Source: a virus
Reading direction: 5' to 3' (one strand)
Length of the DNA: 22,681 nucleotides
Virus record (IMG/VR): IMGVR_UViG_3300009494_000136
Coordinates: 1-22,681 of that record
In this document: piece by piece, positions 22,110-22,681 of the stretch
Numbering within the stretch: position 1 is the first letter of the stretch
Layout of the letters: each line of letters opens with the position of its first letter
Position numbers and translations under genes: made by a program
The notes under the pieces: generated by a model
The model's input: the letters and a program-made list of their open reading frames with translations, nothing else
Database searches by the model: none
What the model was told of the DNA's origin: nothing

Positions 22110-22519
22110 TTTTTACCCTCTATGGTTACATGTATTTCCAAATTTTTATCTTCGGGGTTTTCACCCATTAACAGCAAGTCAAGCTTAGCCATCACATTTA
22201 AGTCCTCTGGTCTTTCGATTCTTATTTTTCCGTCTTTTAATTTATCTTCAAATTTCTTAACCACCTTCGATATTAAAGCCCTGTAATTTGCCTTTGATTG
22301 CACTATCGCTTTATCGACTTTTTTTTCTAACTTTTTACCGTTTTCAATATTCCGTTGCTCAACTCTTTCCTTCCAATTGTATTTTTTATACCAACGCCAG
22401 ATGGTTCTTTCAGATACCTGCCATTTTTCTGCAACTTTTCTGACATTTTTGTCAGATGCCATGCCACCAATTGACAAAAAAAATTCAAAGGCTTCTTTAT
22501 GCTTAATCTTTTCCTTCAC
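22106..22519 (-). CDS. Terminase small subunit
   Basis: 137 residues from GTG (22517-22519), which has SD AAAAGGAG 10 nt upstream. N-terminal helix-turn-helix (about 20-48: VRKVAEKWQVSERTIWRWYKKYNW) for binding the packaging start site, followed by a basic Lys/Glu-rich coiled coil used for oligomerisation (about 50-105) and an acidic end. The HTH of terminase_2/phBC6A51-like type and the gene order to terL support this. An upstream GTG at 22559-22561 would add 14 residues but lacks SD and lies in the hairpin. Stop overlaps the next gene as ATGA. Confidence 0.85.
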   Translation of the reverse strand: MKEKIKHKEAFEFFLSIGGMASDKNVRKVAEKWQVSERTIWRWYKKYNWKERVEQRNIENGKKLEKKVDKAIVQSKANYRALISKVVKKFEDKLKDGKIRIERPEDLNVMAKLDLLLMGENPEDKNLEIHVTIEGKK

Positions 22520-22545
22520 TACTAAAAAACTCCTTTTAATAAAAT

Positions 22546-22600
22546 AAAAAAAGGGGACCACTTGAAAGAAGGTTCTAAACTTCTTAAAAAATGGCTCTCT
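22546..22600 (-). terminator. Hairpin with U-tract in the terS leader (possible attenuator)
   Basis: In the minus strand GCCATTT (22589-22595) pairs with AAGTGGT (22557-22563), and AAGAAG (22580-22585) pairs with CTTCTT (22566-22571) above a small internal loop; CCCC and seven T (22546-22552) follow. The hairpin lies between a candidate promoter and terS, so it could attenuate or serve as an antitermination target. Pairing at the base is imperfect. Confidence 0.45.
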
Positions 22601-22604
22601 AATA

Positions 22605-22613
22605 GGAGCTCTA
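22605..22613 (-). promoter_or_regulatory. GAGCTC box, copy 2 (upstream of terS leader hairpin)
   Basis: The minus-strand sequence TAGAGCTCC, 4 nt and AGAGAGCCA repeats the arrangement found at 10077-10098, in the same orientation and again just ahead of a hairpin with a U-tract. The two sites precede the two halves of the late region. Confidence 0.5.
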
Positions 22614-22627
22614 CAATATTTAGTTGT

Positions 22628-22656
22628 TTTATATTCGATATTTCTTTTTAAAACAA
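22628..22656 (-). promoter_or_regulatory. Candidate sigma70-type promoter upstream of terS
   Basis: Minus-strand TTGTTT (22651-22656), 17 nt, and TATAAA (22628-22633). The -10 box is 5/6 to consensus but the -35 only 3/6, in AT-rich DNA where chance matches are common. Transcription would start near 22621, just before the GAGCTC box. Nothing else was seen in 22614-22681. Confidence 0.35.
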
Positions 22657-22681
22657 TGTGGGTTGTAAAACTTGTATTTCT

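Noticed and set aside
22520-22561. Longer terS form starting at GTG 22559-22561
   Set aside because: No SD, and it would translate through the leader hairpin; the GTG at 22517-22519 has AAAAGGAG upstream.
1-22681. tRNA genes, CRISPR arrays, integrase, attachment sites and lysis genes
   Set aside because: None could be recognised on either strand in this window.

Overview
This window looks like the late (virion-assembly) region of a tailed double-stranded DNA phage or prophage of a bacterium. It is AT-rich. Every convincing gene lies on the minus strand, so the functional order runs from the right end to the left end. Genes are tightly packed, with ATGA or TAATG overlaps and good Shine-Dalgarno sequences (AGGAG, GAGGTGA), and the standard genetic code is used (TGA is a normal stop). 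The hallmark set (TerS, TerL, SPP1-like portal, MuF-type protein, scaffold, gpE-like capsid protein, neck proteins, tail tube, frameshifted tail chaperone, TP901-type tape measure) with no visible sheath gene suggests a long, non-contractile (siphovirus-like) tail. The SD use, the sigma70-type promoter and the AT-richness would suit a Firmicutes-like anaerobe, but the host cannot be fixed from this sequence.

Layout in the direction of transcription. (1) 22681-15439: leader with a candidate promoter and a hairpin, small terminase, GIY-YIG homing-type endonuclease, large terminase, portal, a short UDP-sugar dehydrogenase, a MuF-type head protein split by an intein and ending in a JAMM (JAB) metalloprotease-like domain, and two small proteins. 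(2) 15438-10268: a block of non-structural genes comprising a DegT/DnrJ aminotransferase, a small unknown, a Gfo/Idh sugar dehydrogenase, a hexapeptide acyltransferase, a zincin, a GT4 glycosyltransferase and a SAM methyltransferase. (3) 10271-10037: a perfect-consensus promoter, a 34-residue membrane peptide and a terminator hairpin. (4) 9995-1: HNH endonuclease, scaffold, decoration-like protein, major capsid protein, four neck or tail-completion proteins, tail tube, tail assembly chaperone with a -1 frameshift extension, a Trp-rich unknown, a GT2 glycosyltransferase with a repeat tail, a NUMOD3/HNH endonuclease, and the first 670 codons of the tape measure gene, which runs off the left edge.

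The most striking feature is a sugar-nucleotide route embedded among virion genes. The dehydrogenase, oxidoreductase, aminotransferase and acyltransferase correspond step for step to the WbpA/WbpB/WbpE/WbpD (WlbA/C/B-type) route to a 2,3-diamino-2,3-dideoxy-uronic acid sugar nucleotide. Two glycosyltransferases and a methyltransferase could use such a donor. Because these genes share the late operon, decoration of the virion itself, or late remodelling of the host surface, are both plausible.

Other highlights are an intein at the conserved MuF core; three free-standing homing-type endonuclease genes next to packaging, scaffold and tape measure genes; a canonical U UUU UUG slippery site in the tail chaperone; and a 22-base box-plus-hairpin element found both upstream of terS and upstream of the capsid block. 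No lysis, integrase, replication, tRNA or CRISPR features were seen.
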